A stretch of DNA of 64,000 nucleotides from DASXKD01 sp963703605 (GCA_963703605.1 CAVPFC010000065.1:122965-186964); one strand, 5' to 3'; positions 50,073 to 59,780 are shown, counted from the first letter of the stretch. Notes: generated from the sequence alone by a model not told the origin. Program-made: numbers and translations.

Positions 50073-51670
50073 ATGTCCGGGGCCGCCAGGACGAGGATCG
50101 AGGTGCTGGTGAACAGCAGGCAGGCCAGGCCGAGCTGGTGCGTGCGGCGATCGAGGCGGCGGCTCAGCAGCAGCAGCGAGCCGGCCAGGCCGGTCAGGGT
50201 GAACAGGAGAAACAGCGGGCCTGGCGTGTAGCCGCCGTGGAGCTGATAGACCCGGAGGAACCCGGCGATGGGCCGGTCGACCTGCGCGCTGCCGCCGTAG
50301 GACGGCTTGAGCCTGCTTGCGGCGAAGACGCCGCCCTCCTGCCGCTGCACGCCGACGACGATGGTGCCACCGGGCCGCACCAGCAGGTCGCTGACCGGGG
50401 CCACCCTCTTCTGGATCGCTTGCTGCTGGATCAGGCAGGTGCGGGCGGCCAGCTGCCCGGGCGGGCAGACGCTGACCCACGGCGGGTAGGCCGGGTAGCC
50501 GGTCTGGAACTGCCACCGCGAGATTGGCGTGACGCTCGGCACGCCGTCCCGGGTCAGGGCGAACAGGCGGACCGAATCGCGGAGGATCGAGCCGAGCACG
50601 CGCAGCGGCTGCTGGCTGAACACCGCGCTGTTCAGTTCCCCGATCGTGCCCGGGCGGGCGTGGAACAGCGGCGAGTTGCCGTTGTGCTCCAGCCAGTCGG
50701 GGCCGAGCGCCTGCTGCGCCCGCGTCGGGCACGTCGGCCGCGCGGCCAGCGGCAGCCGCAGCGTGGCGCAGTCGGCCGCCGCCGCCAGCCGGCCGTTGAG
50801 GGTCTGCTTGCGGGCCAGCCAGAAATGCCCGTTCTTGGCGTAGTTATAGCTGTAACAGCCGAGGACCACGAGCACGAACGCGCAGGCCAGGGCCGCGGCT
50901 TTGGTGAAGGCCTGGCGCCATCCGGTGGCGGAGGCCAGCAGGTAGATCACGGCGGGCACGATCAGCACCACGCCGACCTGCATGACGGTGGGCGCGAACC
51001 CGAGGATGAGCCCGCCTGCGATCGCGAAGGGCAGGGTCGCGACCGGCCGCCAGAGCAGCACGGCGATGCCCGCGACGGCCAGCGCCTCGAACCAGACGTC
51101 GGGCATGATCATCTGCTCCATCTGGAGCTGGTAGGCGTCGAGCAGCACGGGCGCGGCCGCGAGGGCGGCCAGCCAGCGGGGCGCGCCGCGGCGCAGCAGC
51201 ACGGCGTACAGGGCGGCGCCCATCGCCAGGCCGAGCAGGTGCTGGATCGCGGTGACCGTGCCCAGGTCGCCCGCCAGCAGGATGATCCGGAGTATCGCGG
51301 TGTACCCGGGCGGCTCGGAGCCGGGGGACGCGCCGTACAGGTACTTGAGCGTGTCGACGTAGATAAGCGCGGGGTGGTAGGCGATCTGGGCCAGCACGCG
51401 GAACACCAGCCCCGCGGCCAGCAGCGCGGAGAACAGCCAGTGGCGGCGCAGCAGCGCCAGTGCCTGGGCGCCGCGCTGGCGCCGCCCTGGCCGGGCCGCT
51501 GCAGCGTCCTGCGTGGCTGGCGGCTCCGCGGGGCCGTCGCCCGGCCGCCCTGAGGCTGGCTCCGCGGCCGGCGCGGGAGCGGGCGCGGCCGGAGCGTCGT
51601 GGCTGGCCATCGGGGCGCCAGGCGATTCCGCAGGCGGGTCCTCGGTCGCGGCGGGCGACGGCTCGGTCAT
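49934..51670 (-). CDS. Polytopic membrane glycosyltransferase-like protein
   Basis: A 578-residue GT-C-like protein. A Pro/Ala-rich N-terminus of about 75 residues is followed by LFSALLAAGLVFRVLAQIAYHPALIYVDTLKYLYGASP, whose loop Asp recalls the GT-C active site, then many membrane segments and an external domain with several Cys (CATLRLPLAARPTCPTRAQQ). The sugar and acceptor are unknown. It converges on the GlfT1-like gene with a 139-bp overlap. ATG 51670 begins MTEPSPAATEDP. Confidence 0.65.
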   Translation of the reverse strand: MTEPSPAATEDPPAESPGAPMASHDAPAAPAPAPAAEPASGRPGDGPAEPPATQDAAAARPGRRQRGAQALALLRRHWLFSALLAAGLVFRVLAQIAYHPALIYVDTLKYLYGASPGSEPPGYTAILRIILLAGDLGTVTAIQHLLGLAMGAALYAVLLRRGAPRWLAALAAAPVLLDAYQLQMEQMIMPDVWFEALAVAGIAVLLWRPVATLPFAIAGGLILGFAPTVMQVGVVLIVPAVIYLLASATGWRQAFTKAAALACAFVLVVLGCYSYNYAKNGHFWLARKQTLNGRLAAAADCATLRLPLAARPTCPTRAQQALGPDWLEHNGNSPLFHARPGTIGELNSAVFSQQPLRVLGSILRDSVRLFALTRDGVPSVTPISRWQFQTGYPAYPPWVSVCPPGQLAARTCLIQQQAIQKRVAPVSDLLVRPGGTIVVGVQRQEGGVFAASRLKPSYGGSAQVDRPIAGFLRVYQLHGGYTPGPLFLLFTLTGLAGSLLLLSRRLDRRTHQLGLACLLFTSTSILVLAAPDIYEFSWRYELPAVVTLVPAGLLGIWTLRSFRKARKKPQDAPAGGSV

Positions 51671-51790
51671 GCCGCCGTCGGCGGGGCGGCGAGATCCCGG
51701 GCTGCGCAGGGCAGCATTTCTGGCTCCTTGCTGGCGGGCTGGTGAGGTCACCATTGTGCCTGGCTGGCCCCCGCAACGGCGACTTATCCC

Positions 51791-53530
51791 CCCGTTTCGG
51801 CGGATCGGCCACCGCACCTTCCCGGAGTTTACGCACCGCTGGGGAGGATTTTGCGGGTTGGCCGGTGTCGCGGCCGATCAGGGCCTTTTGCACCGTCTGT
51901 CTCGGGCATGATGGTTCGCATGAGTTCGCCCCCTCGATTTTCGCGGCGGGCCTTCATCGGCATGGCCGCCGGCGCGGCGGCGATTCCGGCCGCGACGGCC
52001 GCCTGCCAGCTGCCCGGGGCGGGCACCGCGCCGAAGGCCGGCGCCAAGCGGCCCGCGCCGCGCCGCCGGACGGTGAGTGAGAACTCCCTTCCCGGTGACC
52101 GGCACTGGAACCTCAGGCACCCGGGCCGCCCGAACGCGATCATGGGCTACACGGGCCAGGCCAGCGTGCTGCCCGGCGAAGAGATCACGCTGTTCGTGTC
52201 CACCCTCACGCGCTCGTTCAAGGTCAAGGCGTTCCGGATGGGCTGGTACGGCGGCGATGAAGCCCGCCTGGTGTGGCAGTCGGGCACGGTGCGCGGGCAC
52301 CGGCAGCGCAAGGCCACCCGGACCGGCGGCACCAACACCGTGCAGACGAACTGGGGGCCCTCGCTGACCGTGCCGACCCACGACTGGCCGGAGGGCTCCT
52401 ACCTGCTGCGGCTGGACTCCGAGGCGGGCCCGCAGCGATTCGTCCCGGTCACCGTCCGGTCGGCCGCCAGCAAGGGCAAGACGGTGATCAAGAACTCGAC
52501 GGCAACCTGGCAGGCCTACAACCTCTGGGGCGGCTACAACCTGTACAACGGCCCCGGGGGCGCGGCGGACTACAACAACCGTGCGCTCGCGGTCAGCCTG
52601 GACCGGCCCTACGACCTCAACGGCGCCTCCGCGTTCCTCGTGCACGAGCGGAACGTCATCCAGCTCGCCGAGCGCCTTGGCATGCCCCTCGCGTACGCGT
52701 CGAGCATGGACATCGCCAGCGACCCGCACCTGCTCGACGGGGCGAGCGCGCTGTTCTCGCTCGGGCATGACGAGTACTGGTCGCCGCCGGAGCGGGCCAA
52801 CGTCACCGCGGCCAGGAACGCCGGCACGAACCTCGCGTTCCTGGGGGCGAACTGCTGCTTCCGGCGGACCCGGCTGGCCGGCGGCGGCCTGGGCGCGAAC
52901 CGTCTGATCATCTGCTACAAGACCAGCTACACCCAAGATCCGGAGTACGGGAAGGACAACAAGCTGGTCACCAGCGACTGGCGCGAGCCGCCGTACCCGG
53001 ACCCGGAGTCGTCGCTGATCGGCACGCTGTACGAGTCGTATCCCGTCGACGCGGCCTACGTGGTCGCCGCGCCGGATGCCTGGATGTTCGCCGGGACCGG
53101 CGTGCACAAGGGCACCCACTTCCCCGGCCTGGTCGGCATCGAGTACGACCGGGTCAACCCGGGTGCCCCGGTCGAGCGGCCCATCGAGGTCCTGTCCCAC
53201 TCCCCGGTGACCTGCCGCGGGGTGAACAGCTACTCCGACTCGGCCTACTACACCCACGCCAGCGGCGCGGGTGTGTTCAACACCGGCACGATGCGCTGGG
53301 TAGGGGTGTTCGACCCGGCCCAGTACCGCAGCTTCGGCGTGGACAACCGCGCCGGGGCCTTCGTCCGGCGCGTCACGGCCAACGTGCTGAAGGCCTTCGC
53401 CGAAGGCCCGGCCGCGAACAAGTACCCGGCGCGCGACAACCTGGACACCATGGACGAGTGGGCCGGCGACCCGATCGGCGCCCAGCACAACCTCTGGCCC
53501 CCGATCCACCTCTGACCCGTTTCGGCGGAT
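51791..53530. repeat. Direct repeat marking the DMFase-like duplication
   Basis: CCCGTTTCGGCGGAT occurs at 51791-51805 and 53516-53530, 115 and 125 bp upstream of the two start codons. This shows that the duplicated unit included the upstream region, not only the coding sequence. Confidence 0.65.
51920..53515 (+). CDS. Tat-exported N,N-dimethylformamidase beta-subunit-like protein (copy 1)
   Basis: A 531-residue protein with a twin-arginine signal (SRRAFIGMAAGAAAIPAATAAC, possibly a lipobox Cys). Blocks VKAFRMGWYGGDEARLVW, YLLRLDSEAGPQRFVPVTV, TWQAYNLWGGYNLYNGPGG, LFSLGHDEYWSPPERANV and FLGANCCFRRTRL match the C-terminal DMFase large-subunit domain. Characterised DMFase cleaves amide bonds with a Tyr/Glu-bound iron; exported homologues have unknown substrates. 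Starts at 51908 or 51911 are also possible. Confidence 0.75.
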   Translation: MSSPPRFSRRAFIGMAAGAAAIPAATAACQLPGAGTAPKAGAKRPAPRRRTVSENSLPGDRHWNLRHPGRPNAIMGYTGQASVLPGEEITLFVSTLTRSFKVKAFRMGWYGGDEARLVWQSGTVRGHRQRKATRTGGTNTVQTNWGPSLTVPTHDWPEGSYLLRLDSEAGPQRFVPVTVRSAASKGKTVIKNSTATWQAYNLWGGYNLYNGPGGAADYNNRALAVSLDRPYDLNGASAFLVHERNVIQLAERLGMPLAYASSMDIASDPHLLDGASALFSLGHDEYWSPPERANVTAARNAGTNLAFLGANCCFRRTRLAGGGLGANRLIICYKTSYTQDPEYGKDNKLVTSDWREPPYPDPESSLIGTLYESYPVDAAYVVAAPDAWMFAGTGVHKGTHFPGLVGIEYDRVNPGAPVERPIEVLSHSPVTCRGVNSYSDSAYYTHASGAGVFNTGTMRWVGVFDPAQYRSFGVDNRAGAFVRRVTANVLKAFAEGPAANKYPARDNLDTMDEWAGDPIGAQHNLWPPIHL

Positions 53531-53654
53531 TAACGACAGCGCGTGCTTGGCGGTTACGCATTGTTGACCAAGATTTGACTATCGCTACGCTAAGTAACCA
53601 CGCGCCGGAACCTGATCATGGTTTTGAGACAAGCCGCCTGAGCATGATGGGACC

Positions 53655-55247
53655 CATGAGCAAGCCCTCTCGCGTGTCGCGGCGGGCCTTCATCGGCATG
53701 GCCGCGGGCGCCGCCGCGGTACCGGCCGTCACGGCCGGCTGCCAGCAGGCCGGCCCGGGCGCCGCCGCCAGGCCCGGCGACCCGGCCGCCCCGGCCAGGC
53801 GCGGGCCGGTGAGCGAGAATGCCAAGCCCGGCAACCCGGACTGGGACGTCAAGCACCTCGGCGGCCCGAGCGCGATCATGGGCTACGCCGGGCAGTACAG
53901 CGTGCTGCCCGGCGAGAAGATCACGCTGTACGTGTCGACGACCGCCCGCTCGTTCACGATCAAGGCGTTCCGGATGGGCTGGTACCACGGCGACCTGGCC
54001 CGGCTGGTGTGGAAGTCGGGAACCGTGCCGGGGCACCGGCAGCCCAGGGCCGAGCTGATCAAGCCGACCAACACCGTGCAGACGACCTGGCACCCGACGG
54101 CCATGGTGCCCACAGACGACTGGCCGGAAGGCTCGTACCTGCTGCGGCTGGACTCCGAGGCGGGCCCGCAGCGATTCGTCCCGGTCACCGTCCGGTCGGC
54201 CGCCACCAAGGGCAAGACGGTGATCAAGAACGGGGTCGCGACCTGGCAGGCCTACAACACGTGGGGCGGCTACGACCTGTACAACGGCCCCGGCGGGATC
54301 ACCGACTACGGCAACCGCTCGCTGGCCGTCAGCCTGGACCGGCCGTACGACCAGATGGGCGCCTACATGTTCCTGTTCCACGAGCGGAAGCTGATCGACG
54401 CTGGCCGAACGGATCGGCATGCCGCTCGCGTACATCACCAGCATGGACATCGAGCACGACCCGCACCTGCTGGACGGGGCCAGCGCGCTGATCTCGCTCG
54501 GCCACGACGAGTACTGGTCGCCGCCGGAGCGGGCCAACGTCACCGCGGCCAGGAACGGCGGCGTGAACATCGCGTTCCTGGGCGCGAACTGCTGTTTCCG
54601 GCGGACCCGGCTGGCCAGCACCCGGCTCGGCGGCCGGCGCCTGGTCATCTGCTACAAGACCAGCTACACTGCAGGACCCGATGTACGGCAAGGACAACGC
54701 GCTGGTCACCAGCGACTGGCGGGAGCCGCCGTACCCGGACCCCGAGTCCGTCGCTGACCGGCACGCTGTACGAGTCGAACCCGACCACGGCCGACTACGT
54801 GGTCGCCTCCCCGAAGTCCTGGCTGTTCGCCGGGACCGGGGTGCGGAAGGGAACCAGGTTCCCCGGCCTGGTGGGCATCGAGTACGACCGGGTCAACCCG
54901 GACTCGCCGGTCGAGCGGCCCATCGAGATCCTGTCCCACTCGCCGCTGACCTGCCGCGGCGTGAACAGCTACGCGGACTCGGCCTACTACACGCACGCCA
55001 GCGGCGCGGGGTGTTCAACACCGGGACGATGCGCTGGGTCGCGTCCTTCGGCGGCTGGTACCGCTACGGCCTGAACCGGCATACGGCCCGGTTCACCCGG
55101 AAGGTGACCAGCAACGTGCTGCACGCCTTCGCCGACGGCCCGGCCGCGGGCAAGTACCCGGCCCACGACAACCTGGCCGGGATGGACGAGTGGGCCGGCG
55201 ACCCGATCGCGTCCCAGCACAACCTCTGGCCACCCGTCCACCTGTGA
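53655..55247 (+). pseudogene. Tandem paralogue of the Tat-exported DMFase-like gene with four frameshifts (copy 2)
   Basis: The start (SRVSRRAFIGMAAGAAAVPAVTAGC) and all conserved blocks match copy 1, but the frame changes four times. Aligned to copy 1, there are single extra bases near 54397 (GACGCTGGCC), 54665 (ACTGCAGGAC) and 54748 (GAGTCCGTCG), and one missing base near 55010 (GCGCGGGGTGTTC). Between these points the sequence keeps perfect coding character with no nonsense codon. Either very recent decay or sequence error. The C-terminus ends WPPVHL as copy 1 ends WPPIHL. Confidence 0.8.
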
Positions 55248-55473
55248 TCCGGGCTGGGCAGATCGGCGAGTAGCCGCGCCAGGCCCCAGGCGGTGAACGC
55301 GAGCGCCGCGACGAGGGGCATGAGGCGCCGGCCAGGCCCCTTCCGGCTGTATCTACCGGCGCGCCGACACCCTCCGTGGTGACGAGGGGCTGGAACGGGC
55401 CAGCCCGGTAGCAAACGGGGTGACCCCTGAGCGACGTGGCCCACGCGGTCAAGCCCGAGTCAGGAGACAGAAC

Positions 55474-57309
55474 GTGCGAATACCAACGAGACTGCTTGGG
55501 GCGGTGGCGATCGGCGCAGTGATAACCGTGCTCGGGTCGTCGGCCGCGTCCGCGGGCGGCACTCCGCGACCGCTGACCCAGCTGAGCTGGCAGCACGCCA
55601 TGAAGCAGCTTCGGCCGCCGGGCCGTGGCTGTTTCACCGCTTCCTACCCCACGGTCGCGTGGCGAAAGACCCGTTGCGTCACCGCGCCGCGGATCCCCTA
55701 TCGGCCGCCGCCGACGCGTGGACTCCGGCGTGACGCCCGCCGGCAGACCGTGGGCCACGGCAACGACTACTCGGCCCAGGTTTCCGGCGCCCCGATCTTC
55801 GACGCGAGCGGGACGTTTGACACCGGCACCGTGGTGACGAGCGTGGGCAACTTCTCGCTCCAGCTCAACTCCCAGTTCTTCACCTCACCGGCATGTTCCA
55901 CCGCCCTCGTCCCGGCCGTCTGCCAGGGCTGGCAGCAGTTCATCTACTCCTCGACCAACAACATCGTCTTCATGCAGTACTGGCTGATCAACTACGACAC
56001 CACCTGCCCCGCGGGATGGACGACGTTCGGCGGGGACTGCTTCACGAACTCCCCGGCCACTCCGCTCACCGGCGGCCCGCTCACCGCCGCGAACCTGGCT
56101 AGCGAGGTCTTCAACGGCATCGCCACCGGCGGCGCCGGCAACGACACGGTGTCGCTCTCGGATGGCGGCCTGGCCGCGGCCGTCAGCAACCCGGACAGCG
56201 TGCTGGACCTGTCGCCGAACTGGACGACGGCCGAGTTCGCCGTCGTCGGCGACGGGGGCGGTTCCCAGGCGACCTTCGGCGCGGGCACCACGCTGGCCGT
56301 GAGGACATCGGTGGCGAACGGCAGCAGCGCGGCCCCGACCTGCGTGCTGGAAGGCTTCACCGCCGAGACGAACAACCTTGATCTCGCGCCAACCCCGACG
56401 ATCATGGGGGGAGTGAACCCGGCGATCGAGTCCATTCAGAATTCCACCGGAGGGGTGCCGTCGTGCGCCAGCGCCCACGGCGACGGTGACACCCACCTGA
56501 TGACGTTCAGCAATCTGTTCTACGACTTCCAGGCGCAGGGCGACTTCGAACTGGCCTCGGCCGCCCCGAACTTCCTGGTCCAAAACCGCCAGGTGTCCGG
56601 GGCGCCGTCGTGGCCGCTCGCCGCGGTCAACCAGGCGATCGCGGCGCGGGTCGGCACCTCCGACGTCGCCGTCTGCGCCGCCGCGCGCACTCCGCTTCGC
56701 GTCAACGGCAAGGCCAGGGCCCTGCCGCGCGGCGGGCACCTCAACCTGCCCGGCGGCGCCAGGGTCTCATTGGACTCGACCGGGACCACGTACCTGATCC
56801 AGGACGGCAGCGGGGATTCGGTGACCGCGGCGGTCAGCAGCACCACCAGCCCCAAATACATCAACGCGTCCCTGGGTTTGGGCCGCTGGCCCGAGCCGGT
56901 GCAGGGTCTTGTCGCCAACGCCGCGGGAAACACCAATCCCACCGCGATCCAGGCACGCACCGGCGGGGTGCTGACCGCGCCGTACGCCTTCAGCCAGTTC
57001 TACGGCACCTACGGTACGAGCTGGCGGGTCAACGAGAAACAGGACCTGCTCACCGCCTGCGGCCCTCCGCCGGCCCAGAGCAATCCGGGGAACACGTTCT
57101 ACGTCAAGAACCTCTCGGCGGCCACCGCGCGGCACGCGCGGGGCATCTGCCAGAGCGATGGCGTGAAAGCGGCCACGCTGCTCGGCGCCTGCACGATCGA
57201 TGAGGCCGTGCTGGGCAAGAAGGCGCCCCGCATCTACCGCAGCCTGCCCACCAACGTCACGGTGGGCCAGATCAGCCCGCCGAAGGGCACCGGCAACACC
57301 CACTCCTGA
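55474..57309 (+). CDS. Secreted protein with a VWD-like segment
   Basis: A 611-residue exported protein. The signal peptide is RLLGAVAIGAVITVLGSSAASA. A first domain (about 110-220) has FSLQLNSQFFTSPACS, CQGWQQFIYSS, VFMQYWLINYDTTCPAGW and DCFTNSP with several probable disulfides. A second domain (about 325-460) contains HGDGDTHLMTFSNLFYDFQA followed by GDFELASAAPNFLVQNRQV, typical of von Willebrand factor type D domains. Function is unknown to me; surface adhesion or glycan binding is a guess. GTG 55474 has a CAGGAGACAG site. Confidence 0.6.
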   Translation: MRIPTRLLGAVAIGAVITVLGSSAASAGGTPRPLTQLSWQHAMKQLRPPGRGCFTASYPTVAWRKTRCVTAPRIPYRPPPTRGLRRDARRQTVGHGNDYSAQVSGAPIFDASGTFDTGTVVTSVGNFSLQLNSQFFTSPACSTALVPAVCQGWQQFIYSSTNNIVFMQYWLINYDTTCPAGWTTFGGDCFTNSPATPLTGGPLTAANLASEVFNGIATGGAGNDTVSLSDGGLAAAVSNPDSVLDLSPNWTTAEFAVVGDGGGSQATFGAGTTLAVRTSVANGSSAAPTCVLEGFTAETNNLDLAPTPTIMGGVNPAIESIQNSTGGVPSCASAHGDGDTHLMTFSNLFYDFQAQGDFELASAAPNFLVQNRQVSGAPSWPLAAVNQAIAARVGTSDVAVCAAARTPLRVNGKARALPRGGHLNLPGGARVSLDSTGTTYLIQDGSGDSVTAAVSSTTSPKYINASLGLGRWPEPVQGLVANAAGNTNPTAIQARTGGVLTAPYAFSQFYGTYGTSWRVNEKQDLLTACGPPPAQSNPGNTFYVKNLSAATARHARGICQSDGVKAATLLGACTIDEAVLGKKAPRIYRSLPTNVTVGQISPPKGTGNTHS

Positions 57310-57481
57310 TAGATCAACACGGCATGCTCGCCGCCCGGGGGGACCGGGCGGCGGCCATGCCCACCCTTCGCCACCGGCCCGTTCACCCGATCGTCAGGCG
57401 TCGGCCCTGGTCAGCCGAGGGGCGATTGTCACCCTCCTCGTGACACTCTTATGTCCTGGTCGTCACAACCACGGCAAATAG

Positions 57482-58399
57482 ATGGGCGAGGGTGCGATGC
57501 GGGATCCGGTCAAGGCGCAGTTCGAGGTGCTCGACGAGCGATTCCGCGGCTGCCGGGGGGACAGATGGCTGGAATGCCTGCACACCGGGTGCCGGTGGAC
57601 CGAGGGCCCCGCCTACTTCCCGGCCGGCCGCTACCTCGTGTTCAGCGACATCCCGAACGACCGGATCCTCCGCTGGGACGAGGCAACCGGCACGGTGGGC
57701 GTGTTCCGCCAGCCGGCCGGCTACACCAACGGGCACACGGTCGACCGGCAGGGCCGGCTGGTGAGCTGCGAGCAGGGCCCGCGCCGGGTGACCAGGACCG
57801 AGCACGACGGATCGGTCACCGTCCTCGCCAGCGGCTGGGACGGCAAGCGGCTGAACAGCCCCAACGACATCGTCGAGCGCGCGGACGGGTCGCTGTGGTT
57901 CACCGACCCGGCCTACGGCATCGACAGCGACTACGAGGGCTTCCGGGCCGACAGCGAGATCGGCGCCTGTTACGTGTACCGGCTCGACCCGGCCACCGGC
58001 GCCCTGCGGGTGGTGGCCGACGACTTCGACCGGCCCAACGGGCTGGCGTTCGCCGCGGACGAGCGCACGCTCTACATCGTGGACAGCCGGCTCGGGCACC
58101 TGCGGGTCTTCGGGGTGACCGCCGAGTCCACGCTCACCGGCGGCGAGGTGTTCGCGACCTGCGACGCCGGCAGCTTCGACGGCATCCGCCTGGACGCCAG
58201 CGGCCGCATCTGGGCGGCGGCCCATGACGGGCTGCACTGCTTCGACCCGGACGGCACGCTGATCGGGAAGCTGCACGTGCCCGAGATCGTGGCCAACTTC
58301 ACCTTCGGCGGCGCCAAGCGCAACCGGCTGTTCATCTGCGCTACCAGTTCGCTGTACTCGATTCTGGTCAACTTCAACGGCGCCAGCTACCCGCGCTGA
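57482..58399 (+). CDS. SMP-30/gluconolactonase-family protein
   Basis: A 305-residue six-bladed beta-propeller. The metal-ligand positions are visible in CRWTEGPAYFP (Glu), LNSPNDIVERADGSLWFTDPAYG (Asn/Asp) and IVDSRLGHLRVF (Asp). Family members hydrolyse sugar lactones or similar esters. There is no signal peptide. The second ATG at 57497 (MRDPVKAQFEV) is an equally possible start. A single gene between the VWD-like protein and the convergent lipoprotein gene. Confidence 0.88.
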   Translation: MGEGAMRDPVKAQFEVLDERFRGCRGDRWLECLHTGCRWTEGPAYFPAGRYLVFSDIPNDRILRWDEATGTVGVFRQPAGYTNGHTVDRQGRLVSCEQGPRRVTRTEHDGSVTVLASGWDGKRLNSPNDIVERADGSLWFTDPAYGIDSDYEGFRADSEIGACYVYRLDPATGALRVVADDFDRPNGLAFAADERTLYIVDSRLGHLRVFGVTAESTLTGGEVFATCDAGSFDGIRLDASGRIWAAAHDGLHCFDPDGTLIGKLHVPEIVANFTFGGAKRNRLFICATSSLYSILVNFNGASYPR

Positions 58400-58407
58400 C
58401 CGCGGCG

Positions 58408-59043
58408 TCAGGGCGTGGGCACGTAGCTGCCGGTGCAGATGTTCTCGTACTGGTGCGGGTTGAACGCCCCGCCTTCGCCCGGGAAGTACCACTCGACCGC
58501 CTTGTACATCAGCGTTCCATGGCAGGTGCCCAGCTTGAAGGCGACAACGGTGACCGGCTTCTGGGTGCCGCTGGCGACGGACTGGCCGTTCCCGACGTAG
58601 TCGCTCGTTCCCGACGCGGTCGCCCGGGGGCCGCCCCACGAGCTCCAGACGACGCCGGTGACCAGGCCGGTGGGATCGCCGCCGTTGAAGATCTTGGCCG
58701 GTTTGACCTGCCCGAAGCCCTGGCCCTGGGCGAAGATGCCCGCCGGCCGGCCGAGCACGGGGACCGCGGCCGGCGCGGGCGAGGACTGCGGCGACGCGGA
58801 GGTGCCTGGCGGCGGGGGCGTGCCCGGCGCCGCGGAGGCGAGGGGCGTGGCCAGCGCGTTGGGCGCCGTGCCCGTGCCGTTTGCCGGGCTGGCCGGGCCG
58901 GGCGCCGGTGTGCCGGCCGAGCAGCCGGTAAGGGCGGCGACGCCGAGCGCCGCGATGATGGCCCCGCCGCCGGCGATCGCGCGCCGCGGCACGGCGCGCC
59001 CGGGCCGGCCCTCGGCGACCGCCGGTGATGTGGCTGCGTTCAT
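58408..59043 (-). CDS. Putative lipoprotein of unknown function
   Basis: A 211-residue protein with a lipoprotein signal (AIAGGGAIIAALGVAALTGCSAG, lipobox LTGC), a Pro/Ala/Ser-rich linker and a C-terminal domain of about 105 residues (GDPTGLVTGVVWSSWGGPRA, TGTSDYVG-like segment, CHGTLMYKAVEWYFPGEG, NICTGSYVP). The TGVVWSSWGG pattern is common in actinobacterial secreted proteins but has no assigned role. A GGAGGGGAG site supports ATG 59043. Confidence 0.65.
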   Translation of the reverse strand: MNAATSPAVAEGRPGRAVPRRAIAGGGAIIAALGVAALTGCSAGTPAPGPASPANGTGTAPNALATPLASAAPGTPPPPGTSASPQSSPAPAAVPVLGRPAGIFAQGQGFGQVKPAKIFNGGDPTGLVTGVVWSSWGGPRATASGTSDYVGNGQSVASGTQKPVTVVAFKLGTCHGTLMYKAVEWYFPGEGGAFNPHQYENICTGSYVPTP

Positions 59044-59228
59044 TTCTCGCTCCCCTCCGCGCCTGCTGTCGCAGGCGTTTGCCGTGGACAGCTTTGAGAC
59101 GCCCGAAGGTGGCCATCGGCAACAACTTTTGCCGCAGATTTTCTCCGGGCTGCCCGGCCGGGGGGAAGCAACGGCCGGGGCCACCGAGTCGGGGCCCCGG
59201 CCGATGAGGGTGAGCTGACCGGTACGCG

Positions 59229-59780
59229 CTAGCTGCTGCTGGCGGCCGCTTCTTCCTTCTGCTCCACCAGCTCGCCCTCGACCGCGATCTGGATGTCCTC
59301 GCTGACGACGAGCCTGCCGTCCAGGACGGCGTGGAAGCTCAGCCCGAAGTCCTTCCTGTTGATCTTGGTACTGGCGGAGTAGGCGATCCGGTGCCCCATC
59401 ATCCCGGGATCGTTGAACTCCCCGTACTTGGTCACCTCCAGCGAAACCGGCCGGGTGTTGCCCTTGATGGTCAGGTCCCCGGTCAGCGTGTAGTGATCCG
59501 CGTCATTCGTTATGACGCTGGTGCTCCTGAACTTCATCTCCGGGTACTTCTCGACCTCGAGGAAGTTCCCCGAGCGCAGGTCGTTGTCCCGCACCGGGTG
59601 GTTGGTGCGAATGCTGCCGGTCGAGATCGTCACCTCGACCGACGCCGCCTCCGGGTTGTCGGGGTCGATGTCGGCCTTCGCGGAGAAATCGTCAAAGTAA
59701 CCCCGGACCGTCATCATGCCCAGGTGCTTGGCGGAGAACTCGATCTGCGTGTGGTAGGGGTCAAGCTGCCAGTTGCCCAT
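59229..59780 (-). CDS. YceI-family protein
   Basis: A 183-residue lipocalin-like beta-barrel. The family pattern WQLDPYHTQIEFSAKHLGMMTVRG, VRDNDLRSGNFLEVEKYPEM, LTIKGNTRPVSLEV and NRKDFGLSFHAVLDGRLVVSEDI is complete. Members bind long polyprenyl or amide lipids. No signal peptide, as in other actinobacterial members. ATG 59780 (MGNWQLDPYH) follows GGAGGCC. The leader contains GTTTAAGACTAAAC, a likely operator. Confidence 0.92.
   Translation of the reverse strand: MGNWQLDPYHTQIEFSAKHLGMMTVRGYFDDFSAKADIDPDNPEAASVEVTISTGSIRTNHPVRDNDLRSGNFLEVEKYPEMKFRSTSVITNDADHYTLTGDLTIKGNTRPVSLEVTKYGEFNDPGMMGHRIAYSASTKINRKDFGLSFHAVLDGRLVVSEDIQIAVEGELVEQKEEAAASSS

Noticed and set aside
47756..51553. A 1265-codon rightward open frame
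   Set aside because: It runs across two real genes on its strand and antisense to a third, its product is Arg/Gly/Ala-rich without motifs, and it arises from high GC removing stop codons.
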